In this document: one piece after another, positions 9,583 to 16,939 of the stretch
Layout of the letters: the number at the start of each line of letters is the position of its first letter
Position numbering within the stretch: position 1 is the stretch's first letter
Source: Lachnospiraceae bacterium
GTDB lineage: Bacteria; Bacillota; Clostridia; Lachnospirales; Lachnospiraceae
Length of the DNA: 38,726 bases
Reading direction: 5' to 3'
Assembly: GCA_014804355.1 (NCBI GenBank)
Contig: JAAUZY010000104.1
Coordinates: 1-38,726, forward strand
Notes under the pieces: model-generated
Seen by the model: only the letters and a program-made list of their open reading frames with translations
The model's database searches: none
What the model was told of the DNA's origin: nothing
Made by a program: the position numbers and the translations under genes

Positions 9583-10215
9583 TCACTGATTATTTATCAT
9601 CTTTACTATTTTTATCTTATTCGCATCGATATCAAATAATACCTGAATTGCCCCGATTATATTTTCTTGTACACTTTGCGATCCCGCACCCTGCGCAATC
9701 ACCACAACTCCCTCCACTGCGGGCGGTATTGTCATAATCACATAAGGTATGTTCTGCCCGTTTGCGTCCGTCGTATAGATCGTGCTCTTCTCGATCCTGC
9801 TCTCGCCTACCGTACGACTTCCGCCCGCCGCATCAGTCTCCTCCGTATTGGAATAATTCTCCGGTCCGTCCTTCTCGACAATCTTATGCTCCGATTCCCT
9901 CAATGTAATCAGAACCTTAACTTTACCAACTCCATCCACATATCTGAGTGCTTCCTCCAGTCTGCCTTCCCAATATCCTGCATAGGAATCAGCATCACTC
10001 TCAATCTGAACTACTGACTCCGTCTCGTCTGTAACGTTATGATTTTCGATTTTACCATCTGTTATGTCCGATATATCGGACTTAATATTTTTGGGCTGTG
10101 TCGGAATTGCGATTACACAGAGAAGTATTCCCGTCAGAATGATGATCAGGCATTGATCCTTCCTGAGCTTCTTACCGCCTGTCAGTTTCTCGATCAGCTT
10201 CTTACCATCCTCCAA
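9583..10215 (-). CDS. spoIIIAG: Stage III sporulation protein AG
   Basis: Ring-forming, secretin-like component of the SpoIIIA-SpoIIQ feeding-tube complex in the mother-cell membrane. The 210-residue protein has a single membrane helix (about 23-40), a Ser/Asp-rich linker, and a C-terminal ring-building motif region that includes VDGVGKVKVLITL and VVIAQGAG. The start is TTG at 10215 with GGAGGTGG six bases upstream; an out-of-frame ATG lies nearby. It overlaps the end of spoIIIAF by 14 bases, indicating coupled translation. Confidence 0.92.
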   Translation of the reverse strand: MEDGKKLIEKLTGGKKLRKDQCLIIILTGILLCVIAIPTQPKNIKSDISDITDGKIENHNVTDETESVVQIESDADSYAGYWEGRLEEALRYVDGVGKVKVLITLRESEHKIVEKDGPENYSNTEETDAAGGSRTVGESRIEKSTIYTTDANGQNIPYVIMTIPPAVEGVVVIAQGAGSQSVQENIIGAIQVLFDIDANKIKIVKMINNQ

Positions 10216-10933
10216 GATATACCACCTCCACTCTGTCTTCGGCTATTCCTAATGTCTGCGCAAAAAGCTTTTTCAGCTCCTGCATGTTTTCTTCTGACTC
10301 TCTCCATCCGTCTGCCGCCTGCTCCGTGTCGCTTTCCGCTCCGACCTTCACAGTAATCTCATCTATCCGTATTCTATCTTCCTCATCCAATCCTGACCGC
10401 CCCGTTTGTGCCAACTGACCCTCATCTGTTTCGGACTGTTCCGTCTGTTCCGTCTGTACCTCCTGCCCTTCGCTTAATCCCGACTGATCTCTTACCGTGA
10501 CCCGCACACGATCAAAAACATATTCTCTCGTCCCCGCCTCCCCGATAACGGGATCTCCCTTCTCCTGTCCGTTCAGCTCTATGACCGTCTTCACAACCCT
10601 GCAGCCGTGACCGACAGCCACCTCATTCAGCCGGCTGGTGATCTCCTCCTCGATCTGTCGGATTACCAGCGCCTTCGTTGAACCGCCCTCATACCCCATA
10701 TTGCTGAAATCCCCGCTCTGCGCCTCGATTTGTTCCATTATATGAGTAATCTCCTCCTGCCATTTGATCACCTGCTCGTCAGAACCCGAAATAAACGGGC
10801 GGATAAACAGTAGAAGTACTATAACACCCGCTATTATTTTCATATACTTTTCATATTGTCCATTCGCAGCAAAATGCATCACTGTCTGGGCCACAATCAT
10901 AAAGATGCCGATCTGCCTAATGCTTTCCAACAT
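10202..10933 (-). CDS. spoIIIAF: Stage III sporulation protein AF
   Basis: Membrane protein of the spoIIIA complex. The 243-residue protein has two N-terminal hydrophobic segments (about residues 5-20 and 33-50), with KYMKIIAGVIVLLLFI clear. A soluble domain containing the family's EEITSRLNEVA helix follows. Residues ~150-185 form a Glu/Gln/Thr-rich low-complexity stretch with QTEQTEQSE, an insertion relative to Bacillus. A GGGAGG at the spoIIIAE stop is the likely ribosome site. It lies between spoIIIAE and spoIIIAG. Confidence 0.9.
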   Translation of the reverse strand: MLESIRQIGIFMIVAQTVMHFAANGQYEKYMKIIAGVIVLLLFIRPFISGSDEQVIKWQEEITHIMEQIEAQSGDFSNMGYEGGSTKALVIRQIEEEITSRLNEVAVGHGCRVVKTVIELNGQEKGDPVIGEAGTREYVFDRVRVTVRDQSGLSEGQEVQTEQTEQSETDEGQLAQTGRSGLDEEDRIRIDEITVKVGAESDTEQAADGWRESEENMQELKKLFAQTLGIAEDRVEVVYLGGW

Positions 10934-10941
10934 ATTCTATG

Positions 10942-12054
10942 TCACATCCTCCCGCTTGTGGTATAGGTAATAATCGCGATCTGAATCACAAACATACCTA
11001 TAGAAGAGAGAGCAATCTTCAACAGCATAATATTGCCGTCTCCCACACGATTTGCACAGTTAGTCATGCGCTTATCACTGACAATACCGATCAGCGCGGC
11101 ACCTACCTTGATTACGCCCGCTAACATCAGAAGTTTCAGCACCGGAATACAGCACAACACGATCAGAACCAGCGTTATATACAGACCAATACTGTTCTTA
11201 ACAAGCACTGCCGATCCCATTACCATCTCAAACATTCCTTCCGTCAGCCCGCCAATCGAGGGTATGGCAGATATTGCTTTCTTAAGCACAGAGGACTGCA
11301 AAGAATCTATAACAGGTGATATCATTGCCTGTAAAATACTAAAACCGGTGATAATTCCTATTGTAATCTTAATACTGACGCCGATCGCCTTTTCAAACAG
11401 CTCCAGCAGCAGAGACAGTTTTTCCTCCATCCACACACCGTTGATGATCGTCAGCAGTATATAGCCATATACCACCGGCAGAAGAAGCGACAAATATCCC
11501 CATTCTATCAAATATACAATAAACAGTAAGATCTGATAGTACGCTGCCGCTGAGGCAACGCCGGAGGCGCTTCCCACCGCGATCATATACGTGGGAATAT
11601 ACAGTTTCATAAAGGTAGTAACCGTCTCCAGTACCTCACGTACAATGGACGCTCCGCTGGCAAAAGCCTTAAGAAGCACGGCAACCATTAACAGATACAC
11701 GAAATAAAAAGCAATATCCGATACCTGATGATCCCGAAATAAATCGGCAAAATTGACGAACAATGCCGCCACAACTCCCAATATAAGAATGGTTACAAAC
11801 AAAGTCCTGATCTCTCCCGCTTGAGAAGAAAATGCGCCGCCGATTCCACTTCCAAGTTCCTTTATGGCCTCCCATATCCTCCCTTGAAGAATCAGACCCA
11901 TGACCATCTTGCCGTCGAATGTATACTCCGGAAAAAGCTGCCTGAAATCCAGCGTAACGGCATCCATCCCCATCTCTTCCCAAGCGATACTGCTTCCCCC
12001 GGTTTCCAATTCTATCCCACCTTTCTGACAATACTGCCTTCTGCTCCGTTCCAT
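10942..12054 (-). CDS. spoIIIAE: Stage III sporulation protein AE
   Basis: Polytopic membrane protein of the spoIIIA channel complex. About seven or eight hydrophobic segments begin near residue 90 (LFVTILILGVVAALFVNF). The N-terminal ~85 residues are hydrophilic to amphipathic. The start is uncertain. ATG at 12054 gives 370 residues with a modest GGTGA site. A TTG at 12009 has a consensus AAAGGTGG seven bases upstream and gives 355 residues. An in-frame stop at 12121-12123 excludes longer forms. Neither form has the N-terminal signal peptide I would expect from Bacillus SpoIIIAE. Confidence 0.9.
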   Translation of the reverse strand: MERSRRQYCQKGGIELETGGSSIAWEEMGMDAVTLDFRQLFPEYTFDGKMVMGLILQGRIWEAIKELGSGIGGAFSSQAGEIRTLFVTILILGVVAALFVNFADLFRDHQVSDIAFYFVYLLMVAVLLKAFASGASIVREVLETVTTFMKLYIPTYMIAVGSASGVASAAAYYQILLFIVYLIEWGYLSLLLPVVYGYILLTIINGVWMEEKLSLLLELFEKAIGVSIKITIGIITGFSILQAMISPVIDSLQSSVLKKAISAIPSIGGLTEGMFEMVMGSAVLVKNSIGLYITLVLIVLCCIPVLKLLMLAGVIKVGAALIGIVSDKRMTNCANRVGDGNIMLLKIALSSIGMFVIQIAIITYTTSGRM

Positions 12055-12095
12055 GATTTCACCAGCCTTGTCCCAACGCTCCGATATGTATTCAT

Positions 12096-12476
12096 CTATC
12101 CGGTAATAGACTGGATACTCTCAAGAAGCGCCATCAATACAGGCATTCCCGTCAACAAAATATATAGTTTGCCGACCATCTCAACTTGTCCCGCAATACC
12201 GCCATATCCTGCATCCTTACAGATTCCCGCACAGAACTCACAGACATAAGTAGCGCCGACAGCTTTCAGAAGTACTGTCAAATAACTGTAGTTATCTTTC
12301 AAATATCCCCGCAGCTTTTCCATTGCCGATAAGATCCCCGTAAAATACTGCATGGCATATCCAAAAATAACCAGACAAACAGCAACCGCTATGTAAATAC
12401 CGTATTCCGCTTTATAGCTTCTTAATGGCACAGCGAGCAGAATCCCTATAATGCCCACTAACCCTATTTTGACCAT
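12096..12476 (-). CDS. spoIIIAD: Stage III sporulation protein AD
   Basis: Small polytopic membrane protein of the spoIIIA complex. The protein of about 126 residues has hydrophobic helices at MVKIGLVGIIGILLAVPLRS, in the following KAEYGIYIAVAVCLVIFGYA stretch, and near the C-terminus. The Cys-Glu-Phe-Cys-Ala-Gly-Ile-Cys-Lys-Asp-Ala-Gly signature of the AC/AD family (around residue 87) is present. The frame is open to a TTG at 12503; I favour the ATG at 12476, with GGGGTG about 11 bases upstream, over GTG 12491. It is flanked by spoIIIAC and spoIIIAE. Confidence 0.9.
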   Translation of the reverse strand: MVKIGLVGIIGILLAVPLRSYKAEYGIYIAVAVCLVIFGYAMQYFTGILSAMEKLRGYLKDNYSYLTVLLKAVGATYVCEFCAGICKDAGYGGIAGQVEMVGKLYILLTGMPVLMALLESIQSITG

Positions 12477-12549
12477 CTCCACAGTTTTCACCCCGCTCGT
12501 CAAACATCTGATATTATCCGGATCACCGATTCATGCCGACAGTTATACC

Positions 12550-12744
12550 CTATAGTGTAAACAGATCCTGCACCATTACAAACAGATCATATATATAAGG
12601 GATGATCCATGTTAAAACAAGAATTAATCCAGCGAGGCTGATGAGAAAAGCGTGTTCCTCTCTGCCGCTGTGTTTTAAAACCTGATTTAATATTGTAACC
12701 AAGATACCGACCGCCGCTATCCTGAATATAAGGCTTACGCTCAT
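12550..12744 (-). CDS. spoIIIAC: Stage III sporulation protein AC
   Basis: Tiny membrane protein (64 residues) with two hydrophobic helices, FRIAAVGILVTILNQVL and FLISLAGLILVLTWIIPYIY. These are joined by a short KHSGREEHA loop, the hallmark of SpoIIIAC. I place the start at the ATG at 12744, because GGAGG lies five bases upstream; the ATG at 12756 overlaps that site and has none of its own. It lies second or third in the spoIIIA order, after a 120-base gap from spoIIIAB. Confidence 0.92.
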   Translation of the reverse strand: MSVSLIFRIAAVGILVTILNQVLKHSGREEHAFLISLAGLILVLTWIIPYIYDLFVMVQDLFTL

Positions 12745-12863
12745 CTTTTCCTCCATTTTGAAGTAGTCTACACTCTTAACATATCAACCGGTATTTTTAA
12801 TGTGATGTCCGTATACCGGAATGCTTTTTCAAAATATTTTGCCTTCAAATTGACATATTCCTG

Positions 12864-13382
12864 TCACAACAGCAGAATTGTCAGAAATACTCCCGCCAGT
12901 ACGCTGACACTGAGCAGCATTTTAGCCCGGTTCTCATAAGCATCTTCTGCCTGTCTACATTTTCTGTTTAAAAAATCCATAGATTGTCCAATATTTTGTG
13001 CCTGTAATTTTTCTTCCTGCAGTCCAAGATTCTGCGGTAATTCTATTAATATATCCTTTTCCTCCCTCGTCAGCGGCGCTTCCTGCAAGCACCGACACAT
13101 TTGTTCTTCCCATACCCGGTCAAGCTCTGCACCCCCGCTCTGATTGATGAGCTCATAAACCTGACGAAAATACGGTCGATACAGGGTGTCGCAATATTCT
13201 GAGAGAATCAGACAGATTTCCGGAAGCGTATGTTTGCCGTAACTGATCTCATCCTGCATTCTCTTAATGATACGGATCAATTCCCTAAGGTGCCGAATCC
13301 TGCTCTGTTCCTCCGCAATCTTGCTAATCCCCCATCCGATACACCCCGCTAAAATACAAAAGAAACCAATTAGTTTAAACAT
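12864..13382 (-). CDS. spoIIIAB: Stage III sporulation protein AB
   Basis: Membrane-anchored component related to the type II secretion/competence pilus F family. The 172-residue protein has an N-terminal hydrophobic segment (LIGFFCILAGCIGWGISKI), a helical core with LRELIRIIKRMQDEISYGKHTLPEI (family signature, split here) and a C-terminal membrane helix (MLLSVSVLAGVFLTILLL). It overlaps spoIIIAA by 13 bases, so the ATPase and AB are translationally coupled. About 120 bases separate it from spoIIIAC. Confidence 0.93.
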   Translation of the reverse strand: MFKLIGFFCILAGCIGWGISKIAEEQSRIRHLRELIRIIKRMQDEISYGKHTLPEICLILSEYCDTLYRPYFRQVYELINQSGGAELDRVWEEQMCRCLQEAPLTREEKDILIELPQNLGLQEEKLQAQNIGQSMDFLNRKCRQAEDAYENRAKMLLSVSVLAGVFLTILLL

Positions 13383-14320
13383 CGCTTTCCATCTCCGTCA
13401 TAGATTCCTTCCACTTCACAGCAGCCATTTTTCCTCGTAAGCACCAGATACCTGTCAAAAAGCCTGTCGGCTATAACATTACGCATGTATTTTTTATGCT
13501 GTACTTCTTCCACGGAACCGCCATGAATCGTTGCAATCAGCCTGCACCCGCAGCCACTCGCCATCTGCAGTGCCTGTATATCCTCTTCACTTCCCAATTC
13601 ATCCACTGCCAGCACCTGCGGTGCCATAGCCCGGATCAGCATCATCATGCCTTCCCTTTTCGGACACCCATCCAGCACATCTGTGCGTATTCCCACGTCA
13701 TTCTGCGCAATACCCAAATAACTGCCTGCAATCTCTGACCGCTCGTCTACCACACTGACATTCACTCCAGCCCCATAACCGGTTCCGTTGGAAAAATTCC
13801 TGATCATATCCCGCAGCATGGTCGTCTTACCACAGCCGGGCGGTGCAATCAGCAGTGTATTGCACACTTTCCCCTGACCTTCATACAGATAAGGAAGAAT
13901 CGGATCTGAGACGCCTTTGATCTCATGTGCAATACGAATATTTAAATAACGTATGTATTTCAGATTACGTATCCGTTTATCATCCTCCATAATCACCTGT
14001 CCGGCCAAACCTATACGATGTCCTCCCTGTATGGTCAGAAACCCCTGGCGGATCTCATCGGCAAACGCATAAACAGAATACCGGCACAAATGTTTAAGTA
14101 CTTCTTCTAACTGCTCCGCGCTATACTGTGCCGCAACAGGCTGCCTGTCCACCAGACTGCCATCTACATCTACAAACCATTCCTTCCGGTCGATCAACAC
14201 TGCCGCCGGCGCATTTACTCTTAGTCTGATCTCCTGCAGCTGCCCGACCTGTTGTGCCGCCATACGCCACCTGTCCCGTAATGATTCCGGAAACATATAA
14301 AGGATCTCCTCACTTCTCAT
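13370..14320 (-). CDS. spoIIIAA: Stage III sporulation protein AA (secretion-type ATPase)
   Basis: ATPase of the spoIIIA complex, related to type II/IV secretion ATPases, thought to energise assembly of the mother cell-forespore channel. The 316-residue protein has an N-terminal domain with EIRLRVNAPAAV and RQGFLTIQGGHRIGL. The AAA core contains Walker A APPGCGKTT (159-167) and Walker B ending VLAVDELGSEED. IATIHG is the sensor-like motif. The start is the ATG at 14320, with AGGGGG seven bases upstream; a GTG at 14326 adds two residues. First gene of the operon. Confidence 0.95.
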   Translation of the reverse strand: MRSEEILYMFPESLRDRWRMAAQQVGQLQEIRLRVNAPAAVLIDRKEWFVDVDGSLVDRQPVAAQYSAEQLEEVLKHLCRYSVYAFADEIRQGFLTIQGGHRIGLAGQVIMEDDKRIRNLKYIRYLNIRIAHEIKGVSDPILPYLYEGQGKVCNTLLIAPPGCGKTTMLRDMIRNFSNGTGYGAGVNVSVVDERSEIAGSYLGIAQNDVGIRTDVLDGCPKREGMMMLIRAMAPQVLAVDELGSEEDIQALQMASGCGCRLIATIHGGSVEEVQHKKYMRNVIADRLFDRYLVLTRKNGCCEVEGIYDGDGKRCLN

Positions 14321-14340
14321 CCGCACTCCCCCTTATCTCA

Positions 14341-14368
14341 ATATATGAACCTTTGTCCAAGTTATGAC
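14341..14368 (-). promoter_or_regulatory. Candidate sigma-E promoter of the spoIIIA operon
   Basis: On the minus strand GTCATAAC (14361-14368) and CATATAT (14341-14347) resemble the sigma-E boxes (ATA about 16 bases before CATA). They lie just upstream of spoIIIAA, an operon under sigma-E control in Bacillus. Spacing is 15 bases after the ATA, one short of the usual range, so this is a candidate only. Confidence 0.5.
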
Positions 14369-14383
14369 ACAAAAAAGGACAGA

Positions 14384-14421
14384 GAAAAAAGCAACTACAG
14401 GTTTTCCCATAGCTGCTTTTT
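14384..14421 (-). terminator. Rho-independent terminator after the MTase-TIR gene
   Basis: The minus strand forms a stem AGCAGCTA/TAGTTGCT (one G-U pair) with a ~10-base loop and then TTTTTT. It begins a few bases after the stop at 14427 and separates the accessory unit from the spoIIIA promoter. Confidence 0.75.
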
Positions 14422-14426
14422 ACCCC

Positions 14427-16193
14427 TCACATAACCATAACAGAAGTTTCTCTATATATAATATCACGTAGTTCTCTAAAGTTGGTCTGCAGATGTGTCT
14501 CCAACGGCAGCCCTCTTGCATCCGAAATATAGGAAAAAAAGTCCGGGAGATCCATCTCAATTTCTCTGATGTGTGTCAACTCCTCTGCCAGTTTGCGAGA
14601 ATAAACCGGTTCGTTAATCTGCTTTATCTTCTCACTGATTTCCTGCTCCTTCTTCTGCCAGTATAGAGTATACCGCGCCTGTTTTACCGGCTCATATATG
14701 TTAGCCGCAATTTCTCCGGAAGCATCCGACTGATAATATTTTTTATCATCTTCTGACAAAACGAAGAACAGTATTTTCTTCTCAAAATCTTTGTCTTTAA
14801 ACGCCTCCGTCACTTCATACATACAGTTCACGGATTTTAAGTATCTATCACTTATGATTATCATAATATATTCATGATCTCTGACAGTATCCATAAATTT
14901 CTTAAAGCTTTCTCTGTACTTGACATCCCGAATATCTCTGGAAATATAAAAATCTTTTTTAATGAGCGGCTCCAGTTTCTTCTCTATAAGATCTGCAATA
15001 TCCCTATCTCTCTGACAATATGACAAGAATATTTTCTGTTTCGTCTCTTTGCCATCTGTCGTCCTCTCATGAGCTTCTGTTTTTTCCTGCCCGTCGGACT
15101 CGTACATCTCAAAAGCTTTCTTCTCTGACACATTCCTCCTTTCATTGCTCTTTACAATCTCCTTTTCTTCCACATTCGACTGTTTCGGATTCTTTTCATG
15201 CCGCACATATTCTGGCTCTGATGTCTTCGGCCAATCGGAAGGATCACGTCCCGAAACATATGATTCTAACATCGTGCACAGCTGATTAATCACATGTGCA
15301 GCTACGCAGACATTCACAGACCTTCCTATTGACGCATATGCCGCTGAAGGGCTCATACCACTGAAATCAAACTCATCGGGAAAGAACTTCGTTCTTGCCA
15401 GTTCTCTTACAGATATTTTACGAATTTCCTGCCCGTCATTCAGAGCCGAAGGATTCCATGCACCGTATCGTATATATCTATCCGCAATATATTTTGCCTT
15501 TTGTCCTCTTTCGCACGCTTTTTCTATCACATGGCGATAATTATAGATCTCAGCCTTTGGCTCAATAACAATTCTTGAGGGATCAATAATGAGCTTCGAA
15601 TCCACATTCTCTTTCTGCCTGAGTTCCGCCACACTATAAACATAACTACCCAATTTTTCCGGAAACCTAAAATCAATAGGAAATTCCTCCCTTATACCGA
15701 CCAGATATATTCTCTTATCATAGACCGGCATTCCCGTCACTAAACGGCTGTCTATCATCTGCCAATAAACACGGTATCCGTATTGAGATATCCTTTTTAT
15801 CAAATCATATCCATCCTTCTCGAAACATCCGGATAGCATCACAACAAATCCCTTCGGCACCTTGCTTCGGATTAAATCAAAGAAATAATTCATCTCCCAA
15901 TATTTCTTCCCTGCACTTACCGATCCTGTTCTGATCTTCGCACTGCTATAACGAAAGTACGGAATACTTCCCAAAACATAATCTGTCTCCGGCAATCCCT
16001 CAATAGAAAAATTTGTTCCGAAAACATCTGTAACCATATATGGCCTGTACCCGAAATTATATTGATAAATATCTGCTTCTTTTGCTGAAGTACCCACTGC
16101 ACATGTGATATCCAGTCCGGCACTCTCCGCTGCCAGCGTCATTCCTCCGATTCCGGCAAACAGATCCAGTGCGGTTCCTCTTATGTTGTTCAT
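14427..16193 (-). CDS. Inactivated C5-cytosine methyltransferase-like domain fused to TIR domain
   Basis: 588 residues. Residues 5-305 follow the C5-cytosine methyltransferase motif order: I DLFAGIGG (10-17, SAM site, intact), IV GSIPYFRYS (75-83), VI region PKGFVVMLSG (113-122), VIII GMPVYDKRIYLVG (154-166), IX SVRELARTKFFPDEF (261-275) and X IGRSVNVCVAAHVI (289-302). The catalytic Cys position of PCQ is Tyr79, the ENV Glu is Met119 and QxRxR keeps only the last Arg161, so methylation is unlikely. Residues ~315-385 are a charged linker. Residues 386-485 form a TIR domain: KIFLSYC (387-393) and SVNCMYE (454-460), with Glu460 the expected NADase Glu. A helical tail follows. Inference: a DNA or SAM sensor gating a TIR effector in anti-phage defence. 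It lies 48 bases after a winged-helix gene. ATG 16193 has AAGGA ~11 bases upstream. Confidence 0.88.
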   Translation of the reverse strand: MNNIRGTALDLFAGIGGMTLAAESAGLDITCAVGTSAKEADIYQYNFGYRPYMVTDVFGTNFSIEGLPETDYVLGSIPYFRYSSAKIRTGSVSAGKKYWEMNYFFDLIRSKVPKGFVVMLSGCFEKDGYDLIKRISQYGYRVYWQMIDSRLVTGMPVYDKRIYLVGIREEFPIDFRFPEKLGSYVYSVAELRQKENVDSKLIIDPSRIVIEPKAEIYNYRHVIEKACERGQKAKYIADRYIRYGAWNPSALNDGQEIRKISVRELARTKFFPDEFDFSGMSPSAAYASIGRSVNVCVAAHVINQLCTMLESYVSGRDPSDWPKTSEPEYVRHEKNPKQSNVEEKEIVKSNERRNVSEKKAFEMYESDGQEKTEAHERTTDGKETKQKIFLSYCQRDRDIADLIEKKLEPLIKKDFYISRDIRDVKYRESFKKFMDTVRDHEYIMIIISDRYLKSVNCMYEVTEAFKDKDFEKKILFFVLSEDDKKYYQSDASGEIAANIYEPVKQARYTLYWQKKEQEISEKIKQINEPVYSRKLAEELTHIREIEMDLPDFFSYISDARGLPLETHLQTNFRELRDIIYRETSVMVM

Positions 16194-16241
16194 ATATCTT
16201 TATTCCTTTCGTTCGATCGTAAAACCTGACTAAATACTCTC

Positions 16242-16682
16242 TCAGCACCTTGACGCAATTTTCTTCATCTGCTCGTTCAGCTTCCTAATTTCACCCAGAA
16301 ATTGAAATTCTTCATCAGTCGCCTCCCACATATCAACCTGATTTACTATTTTCTGTAACCTTTGCGCTGTTTCCTCCATACATTCTCTGATATCCCTGCG
16401 AAACTTTATCTGCTCTCCACTCAAATTTCGCATTATCTCCTGATCCTGCATTTCCGTTCCCTTGCCATGCTCTCCAAGTGCATATAATCCTCTTCCCTTA
16501 CTCTGAAGTTTGTCCATTGACGTAAGCTGCATCAGTGCTCCCGATATTTGTCCAGGCGTAAATAATTTGTCCGTTTTACATGAAATATACTTCCTTAATT
16601 CCGAAACTGCATAGGTCTCTCCATCTTTAACACAATCCATGATAAGCGTTTTTATTTCAGCCGTTGTAAGCGTAATATCCAT
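16242..16682 (-). CDS. Winged-helix plus coiled-coil protein, partner of MTase-TIR
   Basis: 146 residues; I do not recognise a named family. Residues ~5-70 look like a winged helix: helices TTAEIKTLIMDCV, VSELRKYI and PGQISGALMQLTSM, then a wing KGRGLYAL. Residues ~80-143 are a charged, heptad-rich helix (RRDIRECMEETAQRLQKI and FLGEIRKLNEQMKKI) fit for oligomerisation or for contact with the downstream protein. GGAGG lies six bases before ATG 16682. Being first in a two-gene unit with the MTase-TIR gene, it could be an autoregulator, a DNA-recognition subunit of the system, or both. Periodic repeats sit in its leader. Function is inferred from context only. Confidence 0.75.
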   Translation of the reverse strand: MDITLTTAEIKTLIMDCVKDGETYAVSELRKYISCKTDKLFTPGQISGALMQLTSMDKLQSKGRGLYALGEHGKGTEMQDQEIMRNLSGEQIKFRRDIRECMEETAQRLQKIVNQVDMWEATDEEFQFLGEIRKLNEQMKKIASRC

Positions 16683-16703
16683 CCTTCTCCTCCATATTAT
16701 AAT

Positions 16704-16746
16704 TTGTTCATTAAGTTGTTCTTTCTATTGTTCAATTTAATTGTTT
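16704..16746 (-). promoter_or_regulatory. 12-bp-periodic TTGTTC repeat array (possible operator)
   Basis: On the plus strand TTGTTC occurs at 16704, 16716 and 16728, exactly 12 bases apart, followed by TTGTTT at 16741. The array lies between the predicted transcription start and the ribosome site of the winged-helix gene. Near-helical spacing suggests side-by-side binding of a repressor, perhaps the winged-helix protein itself. Confidence 0.55.
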
Positions 16747-16764
16747 AATTCACTACTTGTTATA

Positions 16765-16793
16765 AGTTTATCTCGTCACACTACTAATGTCAA
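16765..16793 (-). promoter_or_regulatory. Sigma-A-type promoter of the winged-helix/MTase-TIR unit
   Basis: On the minus strand TTGACA (16788-16793), 17 bases, then TAAACT (16765-16770). Initiation would fall near 16758, giving a ~75-base leader that contains the TTGTTC repeats. Confidence 0.65.
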
Positions 16794-16894
16794 TACAAAA
16801 ATCAAGAATCGCTTCCCAAACCTGAATATCACCGAAAAGTTTCCTAATATAAATTAGAAAATGCGAAGTAACCTCACATTATCTAATCCTATAT

Positions 16895-16930
16895 AACAAA
16901 AAACAGCCTTGAATCTCTTCTCCGCTGTTC
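16895..16930 (-). terminator. Terminator after the decayed surface-protein gene
   Basis: Minus-strand stem AACAGC ... GCTGTT followed by TTTT, with a ~16-base loop. It resembles the terminator at 19341-19380 (AACAGCC ... GGCTGTT) in stem and in the purine-rich loop. Confidence 0.7.
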
Positions 16931-16939
16931 CTTGTCATA

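Noticed and set aside
14427..16193. Ordinary restriction-modification cytosine methyltransferase
   Set aside because: Catalytic Cys and ENV Glu are absent, no restriction enzyme gene is nearby, and a TIR domain is fused.
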